A stretch of 64,000 nt of DNA, taken from NCBI GenBank assembly GCA_930367205.1, contig OV884013.1, forward strand, positions 89,343,333 through 89,407,332, written 5' to 3'. Under the pieces are notes generated by a model that was given only the letters and a program-made list of their open reading frames with translations, ran no database searches and was not told the DNA's origin. This DNA comes from Acanthosoma haemorrhoidale (lineage: Eukaryota; Arthropoda; Insecta; Hemiptera; Acanthosomatidae). The translations under genes were made by a program, and so were the position numbers. Shown piece after piece: positions 1-12,299 of this stretch (position 1 is its first letter; each line of letters starts with the position of its first letter).

Positions 1-3000
1 TGTCAAGTTAGTTCAGTACCATTGATGACGAGACCATATTTGAAGGATTTAAATCCAGAGTGGTAAAAGTGAGTTAGTAGGCAGAAAAACTTTAAAATAA
101 ATCTAGGTGCAGAAATTAAAAGAGTTATATAACTAATTTTCGAAATTGCGTTTGTTTCGTAAGCAGAAAAAGTTCCTTATTTCTAGCCATTGAACTATTC
201 TGCAAATTATCAAACGGCAGAGAAATAATGATTACCTTTTTTTTCAATCTGAAATTCGCTAGGCTGCTAACTTTATACTTGATTTTAGTCTAGAATTACT
301 TTATTATTTAAATCATTTTAATGATGATTAATTAAATTATTTTTCAGTATTGATACTTATTTAATATGGTTTCGGGAGTTATTTTGTCATTCTTATGTTT
401 TTCATTGAATTACGATTTTTTTTTTGTTCTTGTGTTTTGTTTAAGAAAGTATTACAGGTAGTATTTCGTTGAATGTGTTATCACCAATAATAGGGTTGTT
501 AGTGGATATTGTAAGATAAATTAGTTAGTAATAACCGAAAGTTAGTCATTGCTAAATCAGCTTTTGTAACTTTTACATTGTTCCATTTTTTACTGTCATA
601 TGTTTTACCTATTGCCGCAGGTAGAAAAACTAAAACTCCTTGCTAGAATATTGTGTCAACCACATCCCATCTGGCTTCATATAATTGGATATAACAAGTC
701 GAGTTACATAAATATGTTTGTTTCTTGAAACTAGTTGTTGAAAGTTGTAGTTGTTTGTTGAAACAAACTAGTTAGAAGTGTATTGACAGTAAAAATACTG
801 CAACTCGGATTTGATATCAGGTAGTAGTAGATGTACAGGTGTGAAAATAAGTTAAATGAGTTAAAACCGAATGGTTGAGGTTTCAACATTTTTTTTTTGG
901 GGGGGGGAGGATTCGCGACATCTTTTTTGCTACTTCAAATAGGATAAAAATTCAATTTACAATAACGGATTTGATTCCCCATGTCGTTCTAAGATCCCTG
1001 TTTTATAAGTTTATTATTATTAAAAAAAAAATTTGTATTAAAAAAGTAGCTTGAGAAGTTCTGTTTTTACTGAAGTTTTGAGAGAGATCAAGATTTCAAT
1101 AAAAAAAATATAAATATTTTCCAAAAAAACAATGTGATTCTCATGTTTTTCTAATAAAACATTGATGTTGTCCTTTGAAACTTAGAGATTTGCTTGTTTC
1201 AAATAACATTTTTCCTCGTAATATAATTAATTGACATGAAAACCATTGATGTTTTAGATAGAAATTTTGATGCAGGTGGATTGAAGGTACAAATGCACAT
1301 AATTCAAAAAGTCTGAGAGAGAAATAGATATTTTATATTCAATGTTCACTGCATCCAAGAGCATCCTAAAATATAAATTATCAATTTAAGTTATGCTAAA
1401 GAGTGAGGCTTGTTAGCAGAGTAGAACAAAAAATGTTATAGTAAGAATCGATACTGGAGGGTTGAAAGAAAAAATATTGCCTAGCTCAAAGAGTAATTTT
1501 TTTACCTCGCAAAGCCTGGCTTTGCTGGCTGAAGAGGCAGGACCCTGATAGGTCCTTTAGCGATATACCCTTTACAAAAATTTTCTCTTAAAAACTACTC
1601 TCAATTCGTCAGTTTTGTTATCAAAGCCAGTGGCTTCATTTAAATTGTATTTTTTTGTTTGGACCCTTTATAAATGTTAGTAAAAAACATTTTCCTTTGG
1701 TGACAAAGTTTTCCAATTACATTATATAAAGGACGGCATCAAAAATATTCTTGTAAGATCAGAAAAACTAAACACTGTTTATATATCAAATGAAACATAT
1801 TTACATTTGTACTCGTGCAGTTAAGGCAAAAATCGTCCACATACGGATGCGGGGGGGGGGGCATCAGATGCGAAACAGTGTTATCAGATTTTTGAATATT
1901 CATATATTCCATATAAGCAACTATCGAAATCTAAAGAGCTGCCGTGATCTATGCGGATTAACTTTTTAGAAATATTTAGTCAATAAGAACACATCAGAGG
2001 ATTTTTTGAAGGAAAATCGTTTAGAAAAAAAGAAAAGAGAAAGGAACCGAAGATTTAGCCTCGGCAGTATTATTGCCGTAAGGACAGGGATTCATTGGCC
2101 CGTGAACAAAGCGAAGGATATTTTGAGACACGGGCAAATATGGGATAAGAGGTTTATTTCTCCAAATTACCAACCGTATAAACATTTTTTGGAGGGCTAC
2201 CAACTCCTAGATATCAGCAAACAACAAAGTTTACGGGTTGAACAAACAAACTTCTCCTAGGTATTGCAACAAATACTGGCCGACATCAAATTCATTTCTC
2301 CGGACTTGGCTTTATAGGCGAAGACAGAATTCATTTAAAAGTGCACAATACCCGAGGCACACGTTAAAATTTCAGGATATATAAACGTCTGCTATATGGG
2401 ACTTTGTGAAAGGTTTTTGGCAAACACCGGGCAGTGGTTGGCCTAAGACTAATATTGTGACTACGAAGCGTGACTAAAGCACTGAATCTGAGATATTTTC
2501 AGAATTCGTTGAGAGTATTCATTGCGTGCTTATATTCAACATTATTGCATTCATTTGACTGTAAGTCCGTTACTTCATTACCCTTAAATAAAAGTGAAAT
2601 TAAATAACAATGTTTTTTTGTGTCTTCACAATTGTATTTTCTATATTTTGTGAATTTTCGGCAACCTACTTTGCAATTTACACGGCAGGATAAACTGGTA
2701 AGACATATTTAAAAAAAAAATAGTTGCATCAAAATTATAGCTAATACTAGAAAAAAAAAACAAAAAAAAAACTGAAATAAAATTAAGGTATCCATAAATA
2801 ATGAAATAAAAATGGAAACTTTTGGATATTTGCTAGATGCTTGTATCAAAAATTGTCAAAAAACCTAAAGAACTATTTTATTTTATTTGCTTAGCATAGT
2901 TTAATTTTTATCACAAAACTTACATTTGATTATACTATTTTACTTCAGAACATTTTAAAATTATGGGCTGAAAATAAAAATGTAAGATGTCGAATACTCG

Positions 3001-4570
3001 ACTTTTTTTTTTTTTTAATGCAATTGTGGGGAAATGAGAACTTCGTTGTTTCCATTTTTCCCGTTCTAAGAAAATTATATTTTCCAGTTAGAGTTATGCC
3101 ACTTTTCATAAGCGATGGATATGCTAAATGGGCGATAAGCTACATAACGAAAAGCATATCTTTTGTTTGATTTCACACATCATTAAATTATGTCGCATAA
3201 GCCCTAGTTTTTAAGTTTCTTATACACAAGATACGCTGTGTTATTACTACACTACTACCTGAAACTGGAGTCGCGACTGGTTTAGTTTGATATTTCTGGA
3301 TGTGCAACTTACCTGAAACAGCAGAAGAAAGAACTGAAATTATAAAACATATTTATCCAGTTCAATAAAACTAGCTAAATTTTATAATTAAAGTAAAAGT
3401 GCCATGATAAAAAAAAAAAAAAATTGAATACAATATAGTATTTGACAGTAACATTAGACAATTTTTAACGTCGAGAGGATCTTTTGGTGACCACACCTGA
3501 ATTTCGCAGGGCAATTATTGCAACACAATTTTAATTACTATGCAGGCTGTCGCCACTTTATGTCCTTGTGAGTATCGTTAAGAAAAAAATAAATGGATCG
3601 TTTGTTTTATGAACAATTTTACTTGATCCTCAATTCAAATTGGGTGGCTCTTAATAGAATAGTCCATCATTTTTTCTTAAATTGGATTACAAAATTTTAC
3701 ACCATTTACAATATTTACAAAACACCAAAAAAAAAGTATTAACAATAAATAAAATACATAAAGTTTATTCTGTTTATGTGTGGTTCTGAGGATTAAGTGG
3801 GTTAGTCGACTAAACCTCAAAACGAAAGAAATGTGCACACATGTTTAGAGACGTGATGAATCAGTTATTATTGATTTTGTGTGAATTTGGCTGGTGCAAT
3901 AAGATTGAACTTTTATAAGACACATAATTTGTTATGTTCTTAGACCTACCTACTTATTCTCCAAAACCATAGGTAAATAATAAAAAAAACTATTCAAAAT
4001 ATTAACTAAGGATATTCCCACATTTTAGCCAGAACAATGATAATATTTATAGTGCAACAGATTCCAGGTTGGAGCATAAAACCATGATATTTTCTTTATA
4101 AATAAATTATAGAAACGAATATCTGCCTTCTAAAAAGCAATAGCAATACAAATCCTGTGTGTATTTTGAAAGAAAAAAAATAATTCTGTAAAACAAGCTT
4201 CTACTACATGGTGCGAACGAAGTGAAGTTTTCTACTGAAGTAGTATTAAGTGAAGTGTTGCATTGATGAATATAAAGTAATTTATTGATATAAATATTAA
4301 AGTGAACTTTCTTGCGTGACATGAGACTTCTGAGACTTTCCTCATTAAGGCAACATATTACCATGACTGTGTGATTTCTACTATGAATATTTCTTGCACT
4401 ATTAGTGTGGTAAGTATGAAATAGTAAAAAGAAAAACTTTCACTAGAACAGGCAGGAAAAAAAATGCTTATATCAGACGGGGATAAAAGCTAATTTAAGG
4501 GTTGTTATCATATCGTTGATGAGGTGTGACATGTCGGCTTTTATGAAAATTGTATTTCATTCCACGAACT
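1..4570. other. AT-rich non-coding stretch
   Basis: I see no convincing gene. Open frames here are short, often lack an ATG, and resemble nothing I know. Local features are homopolymer runs (G-runs at 899-907 and 1851-1861, A/T runs throughout) and a small hairpin at 1539-1556 with 6-bp arms AGGACC/GGTCCT. An 84-codon plus-strand frame at 2006-2260 begins at TTG and is basic at its N-terminus; I leave it uncalled. The stretch could be intron or intergenic. Confidence 0.6.
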
Positions 4571-4574
4571 AAAC

Positions 4575-4844
4575 ATGCAAAGGACGAATTATGCAGACAT
4601 CATGAGAATAGAAAGAGTAGACATTCTCATACTTGCCGAAACAGATTTCGATACAGAATTACTAATACTCAAACACGAAGTTTTTCGCCAATATTCTTCA
4701 CCATTTTGGCATTCAAAGGGAAAAATTCTAATGTATTTCAAAACAAAATACGACTGCATCAACATGAAGTCAAGATTGCGAGTTCACCCAACCAGCCTTA
4801 AGTATAATATTTCTCAAATTAAACTCAAATATAATGTAAATTAG
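4575..4844 (+). pseudogene. Possible LINE endonuclease fragment (jockey-like)
   Basis: An 89-codon frame whose middle reads VDILILAETDF, followed about 28 residues later by a GK-I-MYFKTK segment. Non-LTR retrotransposon apurinic-type endonucleases have this order: a D-I-L-x-L-x-E-T-x-F segment carrying the metal-binding glutamate, then a hydrophobic strand starting with glycines. No downstream catalytic blocks follow and the frame ends at 4844, so this would be a decayed fragment. The similarity is short and judged by eye; chance resemblance is possible. Confidence 0.35.
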
Positions 4845-5079
4845 ATGCAGATATGGAACTGAATATAATTATTAGTAAAGTGATTAAATAAAAATATTAT
4901 GTTTCTTTTCGGTTTTCTACTTCCTATTTATCTTTAGAAAATGCATGATTGAGATATTGATACATAATAAGTATATGATGAATACATAAATAATTCATAT
5001 ATGTAATATCGTAAATGGCAAACTCACACTTAAATTTAAACACTTAAGAATAGGTTCTAGTCTTCATTAAAAGATTTTC

Positions 5080-5170
5080 ATAAGATTCCGGTTTCGAACC
5101 CCGACCATGTCACAATCATTTTTGTTAGCGAATAATTAACAAAACAGTGGTATAACCAACAACAACTAGT
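5080..5170 (+). repeat. Short interspersed element, family T copy 1
   Basis: It contains GGTTTCGAACCCCGACC, which resembles a Pol III B box (GWTCRANNC), then a T-rich stretch and the tail TTAGCGAATAATTAAC. The same order, B-box-like block then a TTNGYTAATAATTAT tail, recurs at 14.54, 14.80, 21.66 (reverse) and 21.80 kb. Boundaries are approximate. The A box is not recognisable in this copy. Confidence 0.5.
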
Positions 5171-5411
5171 AATTAATTGTTTAAATATATTTTTAATTAC
5201 TTTTTGCGCTAAGCAATTCCTCAATCATAGAGGAAAAATCAGAACTTTAAATTAAAAATAGATCACTAGCTTTGTCTTAGGAAACCTAAAATTTGGCGAT
5301 GGGACCCTTTCTGAATAATTTTTACGACTACTCTCGCATAACGCATAATAAAGGATTGCCCCGCGTCAGTATAAAAGTAGAGTTTTACAAACGTTTTTTA
5401 TTTTTCTTTGA

Positions 5412-5849
5412 TTACAAATTGTAGAATATTGTTGAGGGAACCAAAACAAGAACTGAGAAAACCAATAAGGGTTCAACACGGCAGTATATAATTATATATT
5501 GACCAGTAGCTTGTAAGTATAAGGGTGTGGGTGTAGGAGCTGCAAGTCCATTTTCTCCATGTGGGCGTCCCTCATCAAGGATCACCGCACTTTTTCCATA
5601 TTTTTTTTTAAGGAACGAATTATTAATCCCCGTTGTAAAGAAATCACGATGGATAAATCCAACATCCCGATTCGGTTGAATACTTAATTTAGTTATTAAT
5701 TTATCAGATAAATGACGCAACATTTCAATAAAATTATAGCAAGCAAAATCCCGAGTACTTCCCTTAGATAAGAAGTAACTTATGGGATTTGTTAAAGCTG
5801 CTGAAACCAATTCTTGAACGAGTACCGTGATAAAATCATGCGAAAATTA
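5412..5849 (-). other. Unidentified open frame without a start codon
   Basis: The minus strand is open from just after a TAA near 5852 down to 5412, about 145 codons, with no ATG at its 5' end. The first ~100 residues look protein-like: mixed charge and helices, including a segment LSDKLITKLSIQ and then FIHRDFF. After about residue 110 the composition becomes hydrophobic and unlike a soluble protein. It may be a decayed transposon frame or an exon with an acceptor near its start. I recognise no family. Confidence 0.2.
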
Positions 5850-5919
5850 TATCAAACCTAAAAATGCTATTAATTGATAAATTATACAAAACAATTATTG
5901 AGGTAAACTTCAATACAAG

Positions 5920-6046
5920 CCCTTACATGATGTAGTGGTCAGAGTAACGATTTCAGGGTTCAAATCTCACCATTAATTGATAGTAATTGGGTGACTCCCG
6001 ATACCCTAGAACACCCTTTAGTCCTAAACTAGGGGGGGGGGGGGGT
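5920..6046 (+). repeat. tRNA-derived SINE, family S copy 1
   Basis: An A-box-like TAGTGGTCAGAG starts at 5933 and a good B box GGTTCAAATC lies at 5957-5966. The spacing of about 24 bases is somewhat shorter than in an intact tRNA promoter. A non-tRNA body follows and ends in a run of 14 G at 6032-6045. Related heads lie on the minus strand at 12.63-12.74 and 18.13-18.22 kb. It does not fold as a complete tRNA, so it is a SINE head rather than a tRNA gene. Confidence 0.55.
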
Positions 6047-9000
6047 ACGACGTTTTTACGAACTCGTAAATCAATATAGAAACCAAAAAAATGTTCATAG
6101 GATAGACTATATTTTTTTAGTTGATGCAGAGGTTTAAAAGGTCAATGGTGGGAAATCTTACCAAACTTTATTTCACTTTTTAAGACCAATTGGTTTGGTT
6201 TAATTTAGTTAATTGAAACGATTTAGAAAAAAAAAATGTTCTAAACTGTTAAACAAAACTTACCAGACCATCCGACCTGAAACATTCCTGGTTCAATCTT
6301 TCCGTTTAACAAATCCCCAATTTAAATCAGCCCATGTCACCGCAGCTAGTGGGGGCACCCCCTCCTTATATCGATGGCATCTCTTATAAAACGAAACCTA
6401 TTTTCAATGGATTTGGATAAATACTAATAGCAATTATTTTAATTAACAATAATTTAACAGGATTTAACGCTCAATGAACGGAATTCTCGAAATATTCCAT
6501 ATAGCTGACAACCACGTCAAATTTCAGCGTGAAATATGCATGGCTCCCTAGCTAGCAAGGCCCCAAGTATTTACCACAGCGTAAAGGACCTCACATAGAG
6601 GTATTCTAATATTATTGCAATGAGACTGATTACAAAACATAAATGAACCACAACAAAAAAAAAAAGTGTTTTTTATTGGATTTTAAAAGCAGTCTAGATA
6701 GAAAAAAAATCATATCAAGTGTGTTGAATTATATAAAACTTAACGGTTTCAACGACTTTTTTTGTAATTAATTAATATGATATCGGCAGTAATTGGTTTA
6801 TCAGTTGGTTTGAGCGTAAAAGTAAAGTACATCGTAGGCACGTTCGCTCATGTGAAGTACATCGAAACAGCTGCCATACAGCGCGGACAAATGTTAGCAA
6901 ACAAAGACGAACTCATTGTTCATGTTAACTTTGTATGGACCTTATTTGCCCAACATCTCGGCATTAAGAAATACCTATGCAACGCCGAGATATCGAAAGT
7001 GCTGTAGCCCACCAAGTAGGTAACCGTGTCAGCTGGCACTGACGAGATAATTGGGATGTGGGCAGGGTACGTAAGGACGCGAAGCCATCCTTTGTACACT
7101 GCCGAGAATGGAGGACGATTCATTTCATTCAGGGGAGCAGCCCTGTCCAGTATTAATATCCTTAACGGATACATACGTCCTGTCTACTGAAATATTAATG
7201 CGGGGGGCTTGTCTACAGGCCAACTGACACCATTGATACAAATTACGATTCGTTAGATTTAATATATGAGCCGGGTGGCCAATAGTTAGACTGATTTTTT
7301 TTGGCTCAAATAGGGATAAAAGGGCAGGAAATCATGGAAAACGTATTACTATTTGTTAAGAAACAAACGTCAGAAATTTATAATAATATTAAAAATAATA
7401 AACAAAATAAAATATTAAATTAACTAAAAATAAGTTTTTTTTCTGGATTATTAAAAAAGAACGCATTTATCCTGCAGCCAGGTGCATAAGAAATAAGAAC
7501 GGCGGCAAGGAACGAATCCATGGCGCACTAACGACGTAGTACAGCAGACCGAAGTCTACTACATTCACTGTAGTTGGCAGGTGGTGGTGCCAAAGCAGAT
7601 GTTGGCGCGGTTCGTCCAAGGGTGTTATCACTTATCCTTAATTTCTGTTTTGTTAAGAGGATTAGCAACTGCTTCACTCGTATGGCCCGATTCATCCGCA
7701 AGAAGCTGAGGGAACTCCATTCGGACACTCATTCGGTAAGTTAATGGGGAAATGGACTGAGAGAGAAATAAGAGAAATGAAAGCAATAATGAGAAGGCGT
7801 TTGAAAATATCGTTTCAGAGAATATCTTAATAGATAAATGCAAATAATTAGAATACTTGACAATTAATAAGAATTTAAATGAACAAAAGGTAGGTTAAGG
7901 TGTTGGATATTTAAAGACGGTTTATTTTTTTAAAAAACCTTCCGAAATAAATGCGCAAAAGAGAATTTTTGAGCGGATATGTCTTTACAGCTTCCATCAA
8001 TCGATCAAGCGACAATGGTGCCCCTGTTCTTTCCTGTTCCCTGTCCTCCATTACCTTAGAGAGTATAGCAAATTAGAAAATGTTGTGCCATATTTTTCTA
8101 CTCATTGGGAAAAAGTTATTAGATAGTGTTTAGATGAAATCTTCAGTTAGTATTAACTAATGGACTGGAGAGCAGAATGCAAAGGAAAAAAAAAACCAAT
8201 CGACTGTGACGCAACGGATGGCGGAAATTTCAAAACTGCAACAACATAATTGCATTTCCTGAAGCATCATTCAGACGATTATTTCCCAACGACTGACGAA
8301 CAGCCAACAGCTTGCTTGCACAACTTATTAAGGCCACCATGTAAAAGTAGGTTGGTAAGAAAAAAAAAAACTTAACACGGCTAATAAATCATATGTCATT
8401 CATCAGATAAAATAAGATATTGGTGTGATAAAGTAATTTTTAAATAAATATATGATAAATCGTTCAATTATTCATGAATTTTTTGAATAAGAATATCATA
8501 TAAATAAAAAAAAAACACTACACATGCATAAAGGAGCAATTAATTTATTCTGTAGCACGATTCTTTTTTACATAGAAAGTAGCTGTCGTATATATTGAGT
8601 TATAGGCACAATGGCGAGAGAACGAGAAATAAAAACTAATATGCATAAATAAATATTGCATTGCATTACGTTGAAATAATAACTTAAATTTAAAAGGCTA
8701 CGAAACTGATGAAGATACAAAGACTCCAATGAAGATAGCTTTTACTAACTTCAGTAGGTGTGTGTAGTGTTGAAGTGGATTAAGTGAAAAAACATGTCGG
8801 TTTTTTTTTTTAACCTTAATTAGAATCTCCTACACAGCTTTCTATTTCCCCTTAAGCAGCTGCCAGGTTCTGCAATAAAATACTAAGGTAACGCTAAACA
8901 TCTTGAGAAGGGAGCTGAGTTTAGATTACTTACTATTAAGAAAGGAAACATTACTTAATTTGGTATATTTTCATTTATATTATTACTGGAGTCAGAATAT

Positions 9001-9260
9001 AAAATTTGATGTAATATCGCAGAATTTACTGACTGCGCAAACCAATGTGGAATTTCAAGGTTGGGGCCATCGGTTGTTTCTATATCAGGCAGCGTCTGTT
9101 TTCTTTAACAGCATGGCCGCAGATAAATCAATAGTAGGACAAATGGATTTCTTTTTGTCAGGAGGGAGAATAACAGCTGCTCAGTTACCAAATGGCACAG
9201 AAACAATTGTATATAATTACATTTAAGAACAAAATATATAAAAAAATTTCAATTAAATTT
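6047..9260. other. Non-coding stretch, no gene recognised
   Basis: Two slightly GC-richer patches occur (about 6780-7190 and 7500-7750), with short overlapping frames on both strands and nothing identifiable. A 107-codon plus-strand frame at 8903-9226 opens with TTG and ends FFLSGGRITAAQLPNG before an AT-rich tail; I could not assign it and there is no flanking gene structure. Confidence 0.5.
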
Positions 9261-9265
9261 TTTTT

Positions 9266-9421
9266 TTTAAACACACAAAATTTGTATGTTGGGAACTTGG
9301 AAAGACTGAAGCTTAAACAACAGGCCAAAAAATATCTTGTATTTTCCATGTTAAAATACCGTTTTTTTTGTGTGTTTTTCAATACATCTCCCAAGAAAAC
9401 TAAAGTTCTAATCACACCACT
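9266..9421 (+). repeat. Direct repeat, copy 1 of 2
   Basis: A ~155-bp segment running from TTTAAACACA to AATCACACCACTG recurs in the same orientation at 10,547-10,695. Shared landmarks in order are TTTGTATG, GGAACTTGG, AAGCTT(A/G)AACAAC, CCATGTTAAAATACC, ACCTCCCAAGAAA (one difference in this copy) and CACCACTG. By eye identity is roughly 85 percent, with homopolymer-length differences. It is probably the end of an interspersed element. Confidence 0.75.
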
Positions 9422-9817
9422 GGATTACTTAAGATTTTACTTTCTTTCTTATACAGTAAAACTAATAATAACGATGAAACCTAGTAAACATTACGAAACC
9501 AACTGAATGTAGGGTAAATGAAAATCGGAAAGGGAAAAAAAACAAAACATGAATAGGCGTATGGGAGTATACGGAACAAAACATAAAAAAAAAAAATCAT
9601 TAATTATTAAATAACGATAAATTTCACTGGGTTGCCTTAGTGCCTAGCGTACTTTAATCCATTAAATTATTTTTAAATTAAAAAAACAATATATGCACCA
9701 AACAAATTTTAAAATATTTTTATGCAATATAAATAATAAGTTTTGTTTTTCCATGTTTCGTTTTTCTCACAATACATTTATTTGACTTGTCACTTTTAGC
9801 AGTAGTATAGCCACGAT

Positions 9818-9865
9818 TTATTTATAAGGACCAATTTTGAATTTGGTCCTTTTAGATAAATAATT
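9818..9865. repeat. Imperfect inverted repeat (hairpin)
   Basis: A perfect 9-bp stem, AAGGACCAA (9826-9834) with TTGGTCCTT (9843-9851), closes an 8-base loop. AT-rich flanks extend the pairing imperfectly to roughly 20 bp per arm. No known element or RNA gene is recognised. Confidence 0.5.
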
Positions 9866-10011
9866 GTTTTCATTAAAAGGACTTCAGTTTAAAAATACTA
9901 GTCTTGCTATTGATTGAAATTTCATTCCCAGCTAAATTTAAATGAGTTGCTCCATTTCAAAACCGGCCGGGGGTATTATAGACACAGAAAAGAGATCACT
10001 GTGTCTTCGCC

Positions 10012-10037
10012 TATATATATATATATATATATATATA
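10012..10037. repeat. (TA)n microsatellite
   Basis: Thirteen uninterrupted TA units. Just upstream, GACACAG (9981-9987) and CTGTGTC (9999-10005) form a short inverted repeat. Confidence 0.95.
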
Positions 10038-10546
10038 ATAGATTCGCCTGAGGATCTATAATTATATATAATTATCTGTAAATTTAAAGGGGCTATGAAA
10101 TAAAAAAAAAATAAAAAAAAAAATAAATAAAGACAAATTAAGAAAAACTAAAAATATAACTGTACTAATAGTTTAATTTTTTTTATAATAAAGTAATCCA
10201 ACTGTATAAGAAATGCTGTGTTTAAACTCAACTTTTATTTTGAAATTTCTAATACTGAACTTGGACTTCAAATTCAGGAGCATACTTTAGATATCTATTT
10301 CCTTCCCGAAAAAGCGTTGGCTTTAAACATAACTTTTTTATTTTAAAGTTTATGGCCAATGGGTGGATTAGGGGCAGAATATTATATCGACCTCCCGAAA
10401 TCCTAAAAAAATATTTAAAAAAAAACGTCGGTGGGCCCTAATTTGCGAAAAGTACCTTATTATTTTCCAAGGTATTGATGCTTGAACAGAGATGTTTACA
10501 AATGTACATTTGTACTATAGTTTATTTACAATTTAAATTTCTTATT

Positions 10547-10695
10547 TTTAAACACATAAACTTTGTATGCTGGAACTTGGAGACTAAAGCTTGAACAACC
10601 TCCAAAAAAATCTTATATTTCCCATGTTAAAATACCATTTTTTTTTGTTTTTTTTAATACACCTCCCAAGAAAAAAAGGTTCTGATTACACCACT
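10547..10695 (+). repeat. Direct repeat, copy 2 of 2
   Basis: Second copy of the 9,266-9,421 segment, in the same orientation about 1.28 kb downstream. It has the same ordered landmarks (TTTGTATG, GGAACTTGG, CCATGTTAAAATACC, CACCTCCCAAG, CACCACTG). The 1.1 kb between the copies is AT-rich and carries no gene I can see. Confidence 0.75.
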
Positions 10696-10699
10696 GCTA

Positions 10700-12290
10700 A
10701 CAACTAACACCTACAACGATCCTTACCAAAAAATAAGAAGTAAACAAGAAATCTATCAACAGTTCTTCGAATATATAACATCGATGTTGTTGTTTTTATA
10801 AAACGTAAAAATAATTTCGTTATTCTTTAACATCCTGTTGAGACATTGCTTTCACACAAGCAAGGGACAGATATGAAATACACAACATATCATAAAATAC
10901 ACAAGTTAATTAAGTAGACGTCTGTCATACTTATTGGCAACTTGGGCGGCACACGCAAAGCAGCTGATAAACGGTTCTTTTTTTTGTAGGTCAGGGCAGT
11001 TTGGATATTTTATTTATTAAATGGAAATTTTCATAAATGTGTATCATCGCAGGCCCGACCTTTGGACACACAACATCCGCCGCCTACTGCAACTCTCAAG
11101 GGAAGATTTCGTAAACTTATCGATTCATGTTTTTTATTTTTGTTTTTTTAAAGGAACGGCTACCAAACTTTAATGCTAGTTATTTTTAAGGTGGATCCTG
11201 TCATTTTACTAAAGAACCTAATTTCAGGCTGAGGAAGTTGTAGAGAGATCTTAACAAAAAACAATACCTAATCCGGTTCAATTCTCACTAACTTGAGTTG
11301 AAAACTATTTTGTCGATCCTATGAACTAAAGTTCAGACCTTATCTTCGAAAAGGTAGCAACCTGTAGATATCACTCTGTTCTTATCCTAATAAGAGACTA
11401 TTATCATTCATTAATTGAAGTGAATTTATTATTACACTGACTTTAGAATAAATTAATACTTCAGCAGATTGGCAAGGTGCAAAAATGCAACGTTGCGAAT
11501 GTCAACTGGAGACAGTATCCAGAAATCCCCTGCAACATTTTTTCTTTGGAAACACATATATATATATATTTTTACGCCCCCCTCGACGGGATCTGTGCCC
11601 CACTCTGGTCCAAGAGCGGTTGTACCATCAATGGTACAAGATGCCTTCTTGCTGGGCATCCCCACAACCAAGGCTGCTCAGCCTGCATCGCCCTCCTGGG
11701 GATGAAGTGCTCTGGTCCCCTGTAGATTCTTCCACTTCTGAACAAAGAAATAAAAAAAAAAATACTTAGCAACCCTCCAATGTGGTTTTGTATTTAACCG
11801 GGAAAGAATGGTAAGTCGAGTTTGACTTTATGTAGTGATGGTAAAAGGATAGGAGTTCCCCGACGTGTGTTAAGTAGTGCACACGATGAAGCCGACTGAG
11901 TAAGTATTTTTTTTTTCATCAAAAACAATTTTTAGCTACTAGCCTGTCATCAATTCGTCGCCTATTTCATAAAAAGGTTGTTTTGCAAGGCTGTTGAGTG
12001 TCAGAGATGTTACTGGAGGAATCGTTTACACGTCGCGCCATTCGTCTTTTTAAAATGAGACCCAGGTTATCTGGTAGGAGGCGACCATGATTTGTGCTTA
12101 GAATACCGAGCTTGTCTTCATGTTAATTCAACTTTTGTGGGCTTTTGTAAATCAGGGTTTACGGGAGACATAGTCTAAAACCAGAACATCTGAACATGAA
12201 TCTACGCGATTCAGCCATTAAGGTCACATTTGTACTTAATAAGAGTTCAGTTAGATTAATTTGAATTCCTGGCAGTATATCTCAACTTTA
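10700..12290. other. Non-coding stretch with one GC-rich island
   Basis: Mostly AT-rich with no gene. The exception is 11,465-11,770, GC-richer and open in three plus and two minus frames at once. It contains a near-perfect palindrome, TTGTACCAT-CA-ATGGTACAA (11,620-11,639). One plus frame (from 11,477) is cysteine-rich in its second half, but it lacks a signal peptide and spans an AT-repeat. Simultaneous openness in many frames argues for a repeat-derived, compositionally biased segment rather than a gene. Confidence 0.5.
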
Positions 12291-12299
12291 ATATTTTCT

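Noticed and set aside
1539..1556. Transcription terminator hairpin
   Set aside because: Intrinsic terminators do not apply to eukaryotic Pol II genes and no gene ends nearby; it is an isolated 6-bp inverted repeat.
8903..9226. 107-codon plus-strand frame ending FFLSGGRITAAQLPNGTE...
   Set aside because: Starts with TTG, has no recognised family, and its 3' end runs into low-complexity AT DNA. Left as uncalled.
11477..11725. Small cysteine-rich secreted peptide gene
   Set aside because: No signal peptide, frame crosses a TA repeat, and other frames on both strands are equally open.
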